This document shows, one piece after another, positions 48,986-60,524 of a DNA stretch of 64,000 bases (positions are counted from its first letter, which is position 1; each line of letters begins with the position of its first letter). This DNA is from Onthophagus taurus (lineage: Eukaryota > Arthropoda > Insecta > Coleoptera > Scarabaeidae), in assembly GCF_036711975.1 (NCBI RefSeq), contig NW_027248941.1:2976001-3040000 (forward strand), given 5' to 3'. The position numbers and the translations under genes are program-made. The notes under the pieces were generated by a model that made no database searches, was not told the DNA's origin, and saw only the letters and a list, made by a program, of their open reading frames with translations.

Positions 48986-50038
48986 TTAATCTAGTTCTAA
49001 TTTTTTGAAAGATCCTTCAACGCCAAAAATGTTATCATAATTCGTTCGTTTTCCCATCCGTTTCGATTCATCGGTTTTTAATTTCTCATTTTCGAGCAAA
49101 AAATCAGCATTATCCTCAATAATTTTGACAGATTCGCCTAAAACAAACCACTTTCATCAAAAATCTTTAACCCAGCAAAAAATAAGAACCGTGTAAAGTT
49201 AACAACGCATCATCACATCCTCCGTATTCCCTTGGAAAGATCTCCAACGGAATTGCTTTAATTAAACTCTCCATGTTCTTGTGCATATAAATGATATCGG
49301 AAATTTCCTTTTTCAAGAATGGTTTAACGACGTTGAGGAATTTCTCGGTTATTCCACTCACGTTGACGATATGAACTGCTTTTAAACGAATCGGCATTGC
49401 TTCTTGCACGAAATATAAATATTTCTTTAACGCGATTATATTCAATTTGAAGACGTGAGTTAATTGGAGACCTGCGCTGTCGAAAATTAAAATATGACCA
49501 TCTTGGAGACCTCGTCTCGGACCTAAAATTGTCACCATCAAATCGATTCTTTTAATTATATCGGTTATATTGAAATGATCCGGATTTGTGTCCCCCAATC
49601 TTAATAGAACTGCCAGAGAGTTCTCTTTGGTGGTTTTATTAAAATCCAAAATGATTCTAAAATGATTTATTTCATTAAAGGTTGAGGTTAAAATAATAAA
49701 ATAAGATTTACCCAGTTTTTAGAGCTTGTTGCATCTCCGAACTAAACGGATCTCGTTTTGAAAAGAATTCAGGGCAATGATCCCTCAAATTATAATAGTT
49801 TTCGATGCAAATTTTCGTTGGTTCCAACTTAAAATAACAACTATTTAAAAATAGGGCGATGTCTAAATCTAAAAATTAATTTTTAATTCAATTTAATCGA
49901 AAAATCTTGTTAAAAACCTGATATTTTTGGTAAATGTGGTTGTTTATTCATCCAATTTTTGATCATTTCGACACTTTCCCGTTTTAAATCGGGTTTTCTT
50001 TCGTATTCATCTTCGAGAGTAACAAATTCTGTAACCAT
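48986..50038 (-). CDS. CRAL-TRIO domain lipid-binding protein (alpha-tocopherol transfer protein-like)
   Basis: Four exons (50038-49918, 49868-49712, 49656-49190, 49137-48986) encode 298 residues in consistent phase. The N-terminal helical CRAL-TRIO-N part holds MIKNWMNKQPHLPKI and DLDIALFLNSCYFKLEPT. The lipid-binding lobe includes DGHILIFDSAGLQLTHVFKL, AMPIRLKAVHIVNVSGITEK and the closing EIFPREYGGCDDALLTLHG. There is no signal peptide, so it is probably cytosolic. Insects have dozens of these proteins carrying retinoids, tocopherol-like lipids or pigments, and the ligand cannot be told from sequence. Confidence 0.92.
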
Positions 50039-50339
50039 TTTTATTACGACAAAATTTCTTATTCTTAAAAGAAAAATTTCTCAGAAACTTGCTTTTATAG
50101 TCATCAAATTGCAATAAAATTGCTTTTTGAAGGTGAAATTAAACCATTTTAAAAATGATTCTTATTTTTAGATGTAAAATAACGGATAATTTCAATGTTA
50201 AATTCCGAATCATCAATTTTAATTGGTGAAGATTAAAGTTTACTTAATAAATCATTACAAACTAATTAAGACTTCAATAATAATCGGTTTAGAATCGTTT
50301 AAATAAATTAATTTCTATAAAATAGAATCAAATTGTTCA
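50039..50339. other. short spacer upstream of the CRAL-TRIO gene
   Basis: AT-rich sequence directly 5' of the CRAL-TRIO start, presumably its promoter. No TATA box stands out and no coding frame was seen. Confidence 0.4.
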
Positions 50340-50578
50340 TCGTTGGGTCTTCCGCTCCATATCATTCTTCATTATCCTCCCCATTTTGAGTACAAAAGTA
50401 ATGAATACATATCGCACCTTTAGAAATAAAATGGCACAATTCAAAAATTGAATATTTTTAGTTTTAATCCATAAAAAGGCGCCCTCTGTCAATTACCGCT
50501 TGTTTTCTTAGAAACACTATTATTTGAATTGTGTCACTTTAGTGTTAAATATGAATCATTTTCTTTATTTTCCTGCAT
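50340..50578 (-). pseudogene. decayed, internally deleted duplicate of the acidic gene at 50928-51365
   Basis: Reading the minus strand, 50578 opens with MQENKENDS, matching MHEDKENDS at the start of the neighbouring gene. The other end gives QNGEDNEE-stop-YGAEDPTM against QNGEVNEEGDGAEEPARMI at that gene's C-terminus. The untranslated bases upstream of the ATG are also alike (GCATCTTTTAAT). The middle of about 140 bases is unrelated or deleted. One in-frame stop is visible near the C-terminal end. This is a local duplicate of a host gene that has decayed. Confidence 0.75.
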
Positions 50579-50927
50579 CTTTTAATGGATTTTTGTTACG
50601 AAAATTGTTAAATTAGCAAAAAAAAATTTAACAAAATATTGGGGTTGTTTTAGTTCCAACTTCACGTCAAATGCTTTGACATAAAAAAATCAATAGAAAT
50701 AATAATTTAATTTCCAAAAACGATGTAAATTCGAAATTTAATTATGTTTACAAAAAAAAAATAAATAAAATTAGATTTTTCGTTCTTTGTTGTACCTTAC
50801 CAAACAGAGATGGCGCTCGACACTTCCAATTTGAGGGTTATAACCTCACAAAAGATTGAATTTAATAAATTGCAACTAAAAACGAATTAAAACTCCAGCA
50901 ATAACTCTTAATTTATGTAAGTATAAA

Positions 50928-51365
50928 TCAAATCATCCTCGCGGGTTCCTCGGCACCATCCCCTTCTTCGTTAACCTCCCCATTTTGATTAACACTTTCG
51001 TTCATCATTGATGTGGTCACAAAACTTCCTTCGGTAGGGCTCGAATTAACCTCACTTTGATCGGAAATTCCAATTTTGAATTCAGAAACGGATGTGTTCG
51101 CTGAAAACGCCGAATTTTCATCGTCATCATCATCAAGTTGACTTGTAGCCGAAACGAAGGATTGCTCGGAATCCTGACAAACTTTTTGGTAATTTCCGAT
51201 ACATTTCGAATCGGTTTTTACAACGTCTTCAATCGTTTCATCGAGAATCTCATTGATTTCATTTTTTACATTAAAATCATCCGAAATTTGATTCGAGTCC
51301 GAATTTGAATTGGAAGAGTTGGTTTTGTTTGTTGAAAATGAATCGTTTTCTTTATCTTCGTGCAT
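50928..51365 (-). CDS. small acidic Ser/Asn/Asp/Glu-rich protein, unknown
   Basis: A single-exon frame of 145 codons. The product starts MHEDKENDSFSTNKTNSSNS and is strongly acidic, with runs such as QLDDDDDENSAF and EVNEEGDGAEEPARMI. There is no hydrophobic segment and no domain recognised; it is probably intrinsically disordered. The existence of a decayed duplicate 350 bases away, with start and stop regions retained, supports a real transcription unit. It could be nuclear, but no localisation signal was seen. Confidence 0.55.
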   Translation of the reverse strand: MHEDKENDSFSTNKTNSSNSNSDSNQISDDFNVKNEINEILDETIEDVVKTDSKCIGNYQKVCQDSEQSFVSATSQLDDDDDENSAFSANTSVSEFKIGISDQSEVNSSPTEGSFVTTSMMNESVNQNGEVNEEGDGAEEPARMI

Positions 51366-51464
51366 CTTTTAATCAATTTTTAATTTTTTACTTTTAGTTG
51401 ATGTTGAAAATGTTACATTTGTAATAAAAAATTCAATTTTTTGAGGTTATGTTTTATATCCAAC

Positions 51465-51957
51465 CACGAAGTAGTATAAGGAGATAAAACGAGCGTACAA
51501 AAGTGGTGGGGGATTTGCTCCAAAATAGGGCGAACTTAATTCTGAGTTATACCTTGTGGCTCTGACGACAGCGCCCCTTGTGTTAAAACTGCAAACTAAA
51601 ATTAAATATGCTTTTTAGGTTATTGTTGCTTGCAATTTGTTCTGACAGATCAGCTGATTTTAGCTGGCACCAATTTTATATTATAAGAGTAATAAAAATT
51701 ATAATAATATTGATTAATATTATTATAATTACTTATTATCTAATATTGAGTTGTAAAAATGGTGTGTAATAATAAAATGTAATGGACAACAAAGGAAAAA
51801 ATTACCGACCTAACCTAAACAGATTAATTTTAATTAGTTTACAGTTTTGCCACCGGGGCGCTGTCGTCAGAGCCACAAGGTAAAACTCTGAATTAGATTC
51901 GCCCTATTCTAGAACACAGTCGCCTATTGCCGTTTTATCTCCTTATACTACTCCGTG
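51465..51957. mobile_element. 493-bp hAT-like MITE with 8-bp target-site duplication
   Basis: The element begins CACGAAGTAGTATAAGGAG and ends CTCCTTATACTACTCCGTG, flanked on both sides by TATCCAAC (51457-51464 and 51958-51965), a perfect 8-bp duplication. Inverted similarity continues inward for about 130 bases per arm, including GCTCTGACGACAGCGCCCC and its partner GGGGCGCTGTCGTCAGAGC. CA...TG ends and 8-bp duplication are hallmarks of hAT elements. No ORF. Confidence 0.9.
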
Positions 51958-51965
51958 TATCCAAC

Positions 51966-52605
51966 GCTTTGTTATAAACAAACTTTGTAAAAATAAAAAC
52001 CTAATATATACATTATTATGATTATTTATGGATGAAATGGAATTGGATTCGAATAATTGCGGCATTTTTTTATAAGATACACTTTTATTATCCATTTATT
52101 TAATCCAATTTTTCTTTTTAACAAAGATACTCTATCTACATTTCTTTTTATTAAAAAAAAATAATAATATACACACAAAAATTTATAATCACTAATTATT
52201 TAATTATTATTATAAAATTTTAATAATAATTATTTTAATATCGAATTTTCTGTCATTCTTGTCACTGTCAAAGAGTTGGGGGAAACGAAAACAGATGTCG
52301 CTAATTGTTTTAAAATATAAGTACGAGAATTAAAAAAGACTTTCACGAATTAACACATAATAATAATAAAAAATAATAATAAAGGCAGTGCTCCTCATTA
52401 AAAGAATTCAATAAATAATTATAATAAAAATACTCATTTCTTAAATTGGCCTAATTTTATCTTAAATTCCTTTTTCCTAAATAGTACTCCTTTAAAAATA
52501 GTACTTCAATTTCCCTAAAAAGTACTCGTTTTAAATCAGCCTTTAATCTTTAAACGCTTTTCATTAAAATCAACTTTGAGAAAATAAAAAATTATTAACG
52601 CCAAA
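51966..52605. other. spacer, probably PR-Set7 3' UTR
   Basis: Very AT-rich DNA with AATAATAAT runs. Several AATAAA-like motifs on the minus strand could serve as PR-Set7 polyadenylation signals. No coding frame. Confidence 0.45.
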
Positions 52606-54538
52606 TTAGAAAGCCAACCACGGATGATGTTTTAACGACTCCTTAGATCGATCCCCGTAATCATAAGTAACCTCCTCGCCCTTTAAAATCCTATCTTTAG
52701 CGATCAAAACCAATCTCGGCTTATTATCCAAGAGAATCGTTCTCGTTATTAAGTTTCCGTTCCTCGAATGATTCACCAAGCGTCCAAATCGGCCGGTTTC
52801 AGCAGTCGCATCGATACTAGAAAACGTTTTGGTTAAAAATCTCACTTTGGTTCATAAAATGAGTCAAAATTTGTGATAAAAACTTTATAACCTCAAATTG
52901 ACATTTGAACTAAATTTTTTTTTGTAATCAATTCTGAGCTCATTTAATAAGTTTTTTTTGTTAAACTCACCAATACTGTTGGTTTCTATATTTAAAATAA
53001 TACATATAACACCCGGCGGTGTGATCCAAAGAGTATTTTTGTTCCCTACGATTAGCTTCGGTTAAATCGATTAAGTCACCGCTGTATTCAACTACAAAGT
53101 CGCCTTTTTCGAAGGTTTTTGTTGTTACGACCCCTCTTCCTTTGCCGTCGAATATTTTAACTAATAAACCATCTTCGGAGCCGCTTCGAACGGCGTCCTC
53201 TAATGATTTTTGTTTCTCCTCTAAAACGGTTTTCTTCGTTTTCCTAATTGAACGCCGAACAGGGAAGAACTCTGTTAACTTCGTGTTTCCCAAATCACTT
53301 TTTGGTTTCCTTTTTCCTTTCGGTGCTTTTTCAACAACGGGCACCACTTGTTCCTGTTGCTTTTCGATCGACAAAGAGATTGTGGGGTTTCGAGCGGTTT
53401 CCATTCGATATTCGATTCGGTGTGGTGTCGATTTTAAATCGTAATGTTGCGGGGTCGAGTTTAAACCTGATTTTTAATTAGTTTATGAGAAAATTGTTTT
53501 GACAAGTTTCGAAAATTTTTGACGTTTCAAAAAAAAATAATGGAGAAAAATCGTAATTTATTTGAAAATTGCGAAAAAATAACCAACTGTTTGGATCAGC
53601 TCCACCGGCAAAGAGACGAATTAAACGTTTTGATTAAAAAGCAAGAAGAGGAGAAGAAAAATTTGTGTTTGGAGATTGAAAAATCGAAATATAAGCTGCA
53701 TTTGGTTAAAAATTATTTTGATTTTTGATTATTTGTTAATAAAATTCATTTTTTAGATCACAAAAAGCCTCGAGCAGAAATTCGAGACGAAATTGCGTTA
53801 TGATACAGCTATAAATCAAGCGGAAGAGGTTTATCGGAATTTAGTGGTTTCATCTAATAACCTTGTGGGGCACATCTCGCAAGAGGTCGATAAATTAACG
53901 TTTTCTAATGATAAAAAAATTGAAACTGATCCTTCTGGAACTTAAATACAATAAAAAAATTTACCCAAAAGCTTCGTTTCTTGTAAGATACATTCCTCGT
54001 CGATAATCTCAAACTTCTCGGTCTTCTCGTCAATCATAGCTTCGTTATAATCCATTTGAACCACCGTCTAAAAAAAAATAACTTAATGAGTCAAATCGGA
54101 AACAATTTTTTTTTTACCTGAAAGAATCGAGTTATCGTTTGAGTCTTCTCCGCCTTTTGCCCCTTCCGCTTCGGATTGGGGGAGTAGCAATCGTCATTTT
54201 CCGGGCACGAAACAACAGCGCGAACTTTTCTGCCTTAAATATAAAGCAAAGAATAAAAATAAAAAAAAGTTAGGTTATGTCAAATTATAACTTTATTTTT
54301 TACACCAATTTTTTGTATTTTTATCAAAAATTGAAATCTAATCTAATTATTCTTTATATTATCACATAATTAAATAATCAAATAAAATTAAATAAATAAA
54401 TAATTATAGGTTAAGTAACCCAAAACAAATCAATTTTCAAAATGGCTGCCCAAACTCATTTTTTCGCATTTTTATCCTCACAACTAGAAATTTCACCAAA
54501 CTCGCTTTAATAACACTCCCAGACCTACCTCGAACCAT
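52606..54538 (-). CDS. PR-Set7: histone H4 lysine-20 monomethyltransferase PR-Set7 (SET8/KMT5A)
   Basis: Exons 54538-54529, 54233-54118, 54067-53965, 53466-52971, 52816-52606; 311 residues, phases agree. The first coding exon is only MVRG. The C-terminal SET domain shows GKGRGVVTTKTFEKGDFVVE, YMYYF, YCIDATAETGRFGRLVNHS and VTYDYGDRSKESLKHHPW. Two PCNA-interaction-like motifs appear: QTITRFF at residues 34-40 and NTKLTEFFPVRR before the SET domain, the second at the place of human KLTDFYPVRR. This suggests PCNA/CRL4-Cdt2-coupled destruction in S phase. It acts in chromatin compaction and mitosis. The intron between exons 3 and 4 hosts a complete gene on the opposite strand. Confidence 0.96.
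53540..53945 (+). CDS. SSNA1/NA14-like centrosomal coiled-coil protein, nested gene
   Basis: Two exons (53540-53704, 53757-53945) encode 117 residues, against 119 in human SSNA1. Almost the whole protein is a coiled coil: ENCEKITNCLDQLHRQRDEL, then EEEKKNLCLEIEKSKYKL and, in exon 2, RYDTAINQAEEVYRNLVVSS. The layout (C..ELxxQRxEL, I/L heptads, AxxYxxILxSSxxLL) follows SSNA1, a microtubule-remodelling protein at centrosomes and cilia. The gene lies wholly in a PR-Set7 intron on the opposite strand, and its stop is only 19 bases from the next PR-Set7 exon, so the two transcripts overlap antisense. Identity rests on pattern and length, not on a search. Confidence 0.8.
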
Positions 54539-55307
54539 GTTTTATCAACTTTCCAAACAATAAAAGCGAATAATTGATGCTTAACGTTTGCGAAGTTTGT
54601 GGCAACTTTCGGGTGGGATTTCACCCAAACCGCGCTTTAGATCGATCAAACGAAGAGACGACGTAGTTACTATCACCTAAACGGCCCGAAAATACGCATT
54701 TTCGCTGATTATCCGGCTTATTTCTAGGAGGGATTCACTCCGGAACTAAAACGCAACCACCATTAAACACGAATTAAATTGCTACGTTTTGATTGGTTGG
54801 GGAAGGTCACGTGAGTTTTATGGCGGGTAATTCAAAACTCATTAAAAAATTATTAATTAATTAATTGTACATAAACAGTAACATCGTTTTGAGTTAATTA
54901 TTCGATTAAAATCAGTTCAATATTACATTATTACTATTAAATTAAGTTTTATCGTTATTGTTGTCATTGAGGTTATGTTTCCATGCAAAATTATTAATTT
55001 ATGCTGATAATTGATATTTAAGAGAACAAAAACGATTAAAATCGATAAAATATAAGTTTTTATTTTAATATTCTTTTGATTCATAAAAATTTTTAAAAAT
55101 AATCTGTCACCGAATAACGATCAATAAAATTTGACAATAAATTATAAACTAAAAAAAAATAATAGTAAATGTTTTAAAACAATTAATAATACAAAATAAG
55201 GTCAATACAAATGCAATCGGTTGAAATACTTTCGTTTGGAATGCTATCAGAAAGTAATAAATTTAGATTTTAACTTTTTTTAACCAAATTTGTGTTAAAG
55301 AAATTCC
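54539..55307. other. spacer with PR-Set7 promoter
   Basis: The region 54560-54800 is richer in G+C and contains GGTCACGTGAG (E-box/CACGTG) at about 54806; it is probably the PR-Set7 promoter and 5' UTR. The remainder is AT-rich and likely the 3' UTR of the citrate carrier. No exon. Confidence 0.45.
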
Positions 55308-56620
55308 TCAAGGAAAAGCCTTATTAAATAATTCCATGAAACTATCATAAATCATAAACGTAATCGCCACATCTAAACATACTCTCGACAACCTGGGAAC
55401 CGTTCCTTTATAATAAGCCAAAGGCCCCTCGTTGACCCAAATCTTCTTGAAACAATCCCAAGTATTCTTATACTGCTTCGCTTCTAAACCTTGCATCCTC
55501 GTTTTAACCACATCCAACGGGGTATTTCCAAACACCGAGGCGGCTCCGGCGAACGCCCCCATTAACCCCACTATATATTTCGGGACGGGTTGTTTCGGAT
55601 CACCCCCTCGATACCAATCCTTAAGTGTTTCCATAACGAAAAATCTAATCGCTTGATTCGAACCTTGCTTAAGAATGGTTGGGGTTAACCCTTTGTAAAG
55701 TCCGAGTACCCCATCTTCTTTCACCATCATCGAAACGCCGTGTACGAAGCCGTGGAACTTTGGGTTCATGCTACGACGGTCGTTTATAAATTTAACTTTA
55801 ACCGTTTCCATTGGGGTGACTGCAAAAATGGCCTCGGCAACGCCGGCTCCCATTCCGCAAAAGAAACGGGCGAACGGAGATATATTTCCGTACTCGTCCA
55901 TTGAGAGCGATTTTAAAAATTCGAAGGCACCAAATCGACAGCCCGCTTTCGGTATTGAACCGTAAATTAAAATGCTTAATCCTCGGTATAACCCAAAGAA
56001 ACCATGATTTCGTACGGTTTTAACCACACAATCTCCGATACCATTGTATTGCTTTTTTAATCCTTTTTCGTCGAGTTGTAATTGGGTTTTTACGTATTCC
56101 GTGGGGTAAGTTATGCATATTTCAATTCCTCCAGTTATTCCTCCTTAAAATTAAAAAAAATAATATTAATTTATTAAGATAACCTCAAATTTGTGATTGT
56201 GAAGTTAGCTTTAAATTTAAATTATTTTTAAATTAATTAACATCTAACTTCACTTTATTTTTATATTTGACAGTTCAGAATGAAACGTAATTAAATTATT
56301 TTCTCTCTAAAATTGTTAAAATTTGGGGAAAATTAACTTAATATCAATAAAAACGATGTAGGGATGTTCTTTAATAAGTTTTAGTTGATTTAAAGTGATT
56401 AATTTGGATGCTTTCGTTGTTGTGATCCAAAAAGGACTTTGGCATAACCTCAAATTTTTTTATCTATGAATTATTTTTTTTTCGTTTTTAGTTTAAAAAT
56501 ACCTGCGATGATCCCTTTAAACGCTTGTCTCGGATTTATAGCCGCCGTTCCATTATCTTCCATCCACGGTCGATGAAATGGATTCTTAAATGGCCTTTTT
56601 TGCAACATCTCCCTATCCAT
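55308..56620 (-). CDS. sea: mitochondrial tricarboxylate (citrate) carrier, SLC25A1 family
   Basis: Two exons (56620-56503 and 56143-55308) encode 317 residues, close to the 311 of human SLC25A1. Three mitochondrial-carrier repeats each show the P-x-[DE]-x-x-[KR] signature: PTEYVKTQLQ, PMETVKVKF and PLDVVKTRMQ. GSNQAIRFFVMETLKDWYRG and SVFGNTPLDVV are typical of the citrate branch. It exchanges citrate for malate across the inner mitochondrial membrane, supplying cytosolic acetyl-CoA. The Drosophila orthologue is scheggia (sea). A donor at about 57245 (CCACAG|gtaaaa) suggests a non-coding 5' exon near 57246-57340. Confidence 0.93.
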
Positions 56621-59600
56621 TTTTGAGTACTACGAAATTAAATCGATTTGAAACCTTTTAAATACTCCCAAAAGTGAGGATTTGCGTCAATTTTGAAATT
56701 GCAAAATTATAAACATTTGGTACGAAAACAAACGTAATTGTGGACTAAATTGTCGAAAAATAGAAAACGACAAAGTAATTTCTATGCTTTTCTTTGATTA
56801 TTATCTACTTAAAGTGTTTATAATTAATGGACGTGAGAAGATAAAGCAAAAAACATTTTTTTTTTGATTATCTCTTTCGTAATTCGAATTTAAGTCGCTT
56901 AATATAAATAATAAACAATTTTAATGGAAAAATTAATGAAATAATGTAACGAAATCGTCCCAATAAAAAAAAAATTACGTAATATGTTTATTAAAGATTA
57001 AATTTTACCTTAATTAAAATAAAGTCTTGGAGATAAGTAATTTTAATCGATACTTCTTAATGAAGTCTTAAAGCCCCAATTTATCTAAAAACGCCAGGTA
57101 ATTCTGACGTAGGCAAATTATTCAATTCAAAATCGCTCTCTAAACAAACGTTCCTACAAAAAACCTTGAACACAAAACATTTTAATTAATCAAAATTGCT
57201 TTAAAAAATTATTTTTAAACGTAAATACGTTTAAATAATTTTACCTGTGGGTTTTATTTTCCTTTTAAACGCTTAAAACACCAAAAACACCCGATGGTCT
57301 AACCTCAAAATCGTTAACGCAGCATTTCGGAGAACTTTTTGACTGGAATCAGCTGGAAATGGGAAGAATTAACCAATCAGAACAGTTTAATGGGTGGTGA
57401 TAAATTTGTGTAGTTTGGGTTGCCTATCTTGTAATAAAAATAATTTGGGAATAACATTTTTATTAAATTAATTGTAATTAAATAATTAAATTAATTTACC
57501 GTTATTTCCAAGTAGATTTAGGATTAAATTCGCTTATTTTGAGGGAGGAATTATTCGAAATTTGATTAGAAAACATTAAATTATGACATTGACTTTTAAT
57601 CAATTTTAATCAATAAATTATTAACGATTATTAAAAGTTCGCCCAATTTCAGTTAGAATTTTGAATGAAATTGAAACGGATAGGAAATTTAAAATAAAAA
57701 AATAATACAAAATAATTAAATTATTTTTTTTGTGGCTATCTTCATTCTGTAATTATATTTATTATTTTTTAAACGTAAATTTATTTTAGTGTTATGGATA
57801 AATCTTATTAATTTAATTTATTTATTTTAATTAAAAAAATCAATTTAATTTAATAATTTTATTTTGTAGCTACATTCAATTTAGTTTGATTTAGATTTGA
57901 CAGTTTTAAGCGTCACTCAAAGATCTGATTTATAATCGAAGACGATGATTAAAAATTACCCTCCAAAGCGAATCAACCACTTCGTATCGACTCAAGAGAT
58001 GTTAAATTATCAACCGCAAGGATCGATAAGTATCCGTCGTATCCGTGTATTAAGAAAAATTAAAGAAGATTTATGCAATTCAAGGATTGGGGTAACCTAA
58101 AATTATAAATGGCCGGTAAGGTAGGTAACTGTAATTAATTTATCTTTAATTTTAATTTTTTATATTTTTAAGTTATTTTTGAATGAAAAATCGATTTTTT
58201 AAAAGAAAATTATAATGAATTAATAATATTTAAAATAAATCTTCGATATAAGAAGTTATCGCAGGGTCACAATCGGCATCTGCGCAATTGCACATTTTCG
58301 AAAGGGCTCTTGGTGGAAATCTACGTTTAGTATCGTGTGAGATGCGGTAAAGGGATCGTGTTTCCTACATGATATAAATTCGGAAATCGTCCAAAACATC
58401 CCTTCAATAATTGTCGATTTTTTTAAACCGGAAATGTTGTAATTTTATATAAAAAGTGTTGGTTAAATTATTTTGTGTGTGAAAACGTGCTGCTTGTGAA
58501 GGATTTTCCGAAATTATTAAGCGAGATGGAAAAGAGGGAGGATGAAGGTCGAAGGAAAGGTGATGATTCTTATTGTTTTCTTAATTTCTGTTTTTGTTTT
58601 AGATTAGGTAGTGAAATAACAAAAATTTTGGGGTGAAATCAGCACGAAATTTGTGTGTAGGGGATGGGAAGTCGTAAAACTACAGTACTAAACGGATCTA
58701 TTCCATTAGAAATTGTCGTAAAATTGTGTGGCCCCCAAACGAAGGTCGTAAATGTTCTCGGTGGCTAATGTTAAATGTTGTCTGGGTTAATTTTAATTTG
58801 TGCGAAAAGAAATTGTTTAAATTAGTGTATGGTTAGCATTCGATCCGCTTTCCATCTCTTTCCCTCTTTCACTAACAATAACGGATGTTTACTGAATGAG
58901 ATACCCGCTTTTATTCCGCTAAGTTTCAAGTTAAACGTAATTCGATGCGATTCCAGACATTAATCTATAGGGTCGTTTCAATTGAATTTATCGAAATCGC
59001 ACTAAATCATTTTAAAATTATTTTCCAAACTTCACATTCTATTTGAGTAATTAATTCGATTCAATTTATTAGATTAATTTGATTTTTTTCATCGATTTCG
59101 ATCGCAAATTTATTTTTAGTCGAATATGAAATGGTAGTAAAAGTAAAGGAAAATAATAAAGAACCTTTTTTAGTTTGATTTTGAACGTGCTCGAAGGGTG
59201 AAGTCCCTTAGGACTTAATCGATACACGTAGAAGGTCAAAAAAATGATAAAATAATTCTTTAAAGTGTCGATGATGAAGGGTTGTAAAAAATAAATTAAA
59301 TGAGGGTTTGTTTTTGAGTGGGTAAATGAAAAGTTGAGCAATTAATTATCTGGATGGGATAGGATGGGAAGTTTAGAAAATTGGAATTCCGATGGTGTCG
59401 GTGTCAACGGTGGAATTTGGTGGAAAAAGTTGCTTGGTATTTATGAAAATGTAAAATAATTATGATTATGCCTCGCAACTTTGGCAAAGTGTTGAAAATA
59501 AGTTTTGAGGAAATCGGTAAGATTCCTGTGTTGTCGAAGTTGGAGGAGTTACTCTATAATTCAAACTTTTCGTCTTTTCTATCGATCGGAACCGTACCGT

Positions 59601-60524
59601 TAGATGAAATCTAACCTTAAATTGATACAATAAATTTCTTTTCTTTCAGAAATTGTAACGAAAACATTTTTTTTTGATTATCAATAAATTTCAGTATTAA
59701 TTACTATACTGTATTGACACCAAACCATGCCATCTCATCACGATGCCAAGCATAATTAAGCCGAGGTCGCTTGCGGGCGAGGTGCTACATTGATACCATA
59801 TTAATGTAAAATAGTATTATCTCTCAAGTATGTGTCATACCTAACCATCTCACCACGATATGAAGCTTAATAAAGCCGAGGTCGCTTGCGGCCGAGGCAT
59901 AATATCGATACCATATTGATACAAAACCAGAGTATATTTCATGTACTCATCAAACAAACCCATATCATCACTATATCAAGCGTAATGAAGCTGAGGTCAT
60001 TTGCAGACGAAGCACAATATCGATACCATATTCTTATTAAGCCAGACCATATTTTAAGTATCCATGCCTAACCATCTCATCACGGTATCAAGCGTGATTA
60101 AGCCGATGGCGATGATGATTCGATGATTCTTTCTTAAATTAACTAATTTTTCCGCCCGAATCGATTAGTGGTGGTTAAAACCTATAACGTTAATTGATTG
60201 TCAAAATAATATGATATAAAAACGTCTTTAAGAAAATATTTGTGAAGTAGATTTTCCGGAACAAGGAATAATTATCTATATTTGCCCAGTCCAAGGACGA
60301 GTAGGTCTCTAATCCAATCCATCCAAGCGAGTACCGAGCACCGACAACTCGAGATGCAAATCCAACGTATTTTTCAGAGGTAAATTTACAATGGAAAACG
60401 CGAACCTACCGTTGTCGCTTCGGAGACAAATAGAGACACCCCCGTTTTTAAATTATCGATCTCCCTTTAAATGTGTCACCTTGAAACTATTTTTTTTTTA
60501 TGCTTTATTTTTTTTTTCGGTTAG
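56621..60524. other. long spacer and probable 5' leader region of the next gene
   Basis: No supported CDS in nearly 4 kb. Candidates only: an open exon at 57945-58091 (MIKNYPPKRINHFVSTQEML..., donor GGG|gtaacc), and a short one at 58526-58559 (MEKREDEGRRK, donor AAAG|gtgatg). Neither joins in frame to the exon at 60525, so they may be untranslated leader exons or chance. GC-richer patches at 58260-58560 and 60290-60360 suggest promoter or leader. The 115-bp tandem repeat occupies 59700-60115. Confidence 0.4.
59700..60115. repeat. ~115-bp tandem repeat, about four copies
   Basis: The motif GCCGAGGTCGCTTGCGG.CGAGG recurs at 59760, 59875 and, diverged, at 59990 and about 60102, each preceded by CATCTCATCACGAT..CAAGC and followed by ATCGATACCATATT. 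Spacings are 115, 115 and 112 bases. A single related inverted copy lies at 27400-27560. Confidence 0.8.

Noticed and set aside
58526-58559. MEKREDEGRRK as first coding exon of the gene at 60525
   Set aside because: Joining it in phase reaches a stop within the next exon; at most it is a leader exon.
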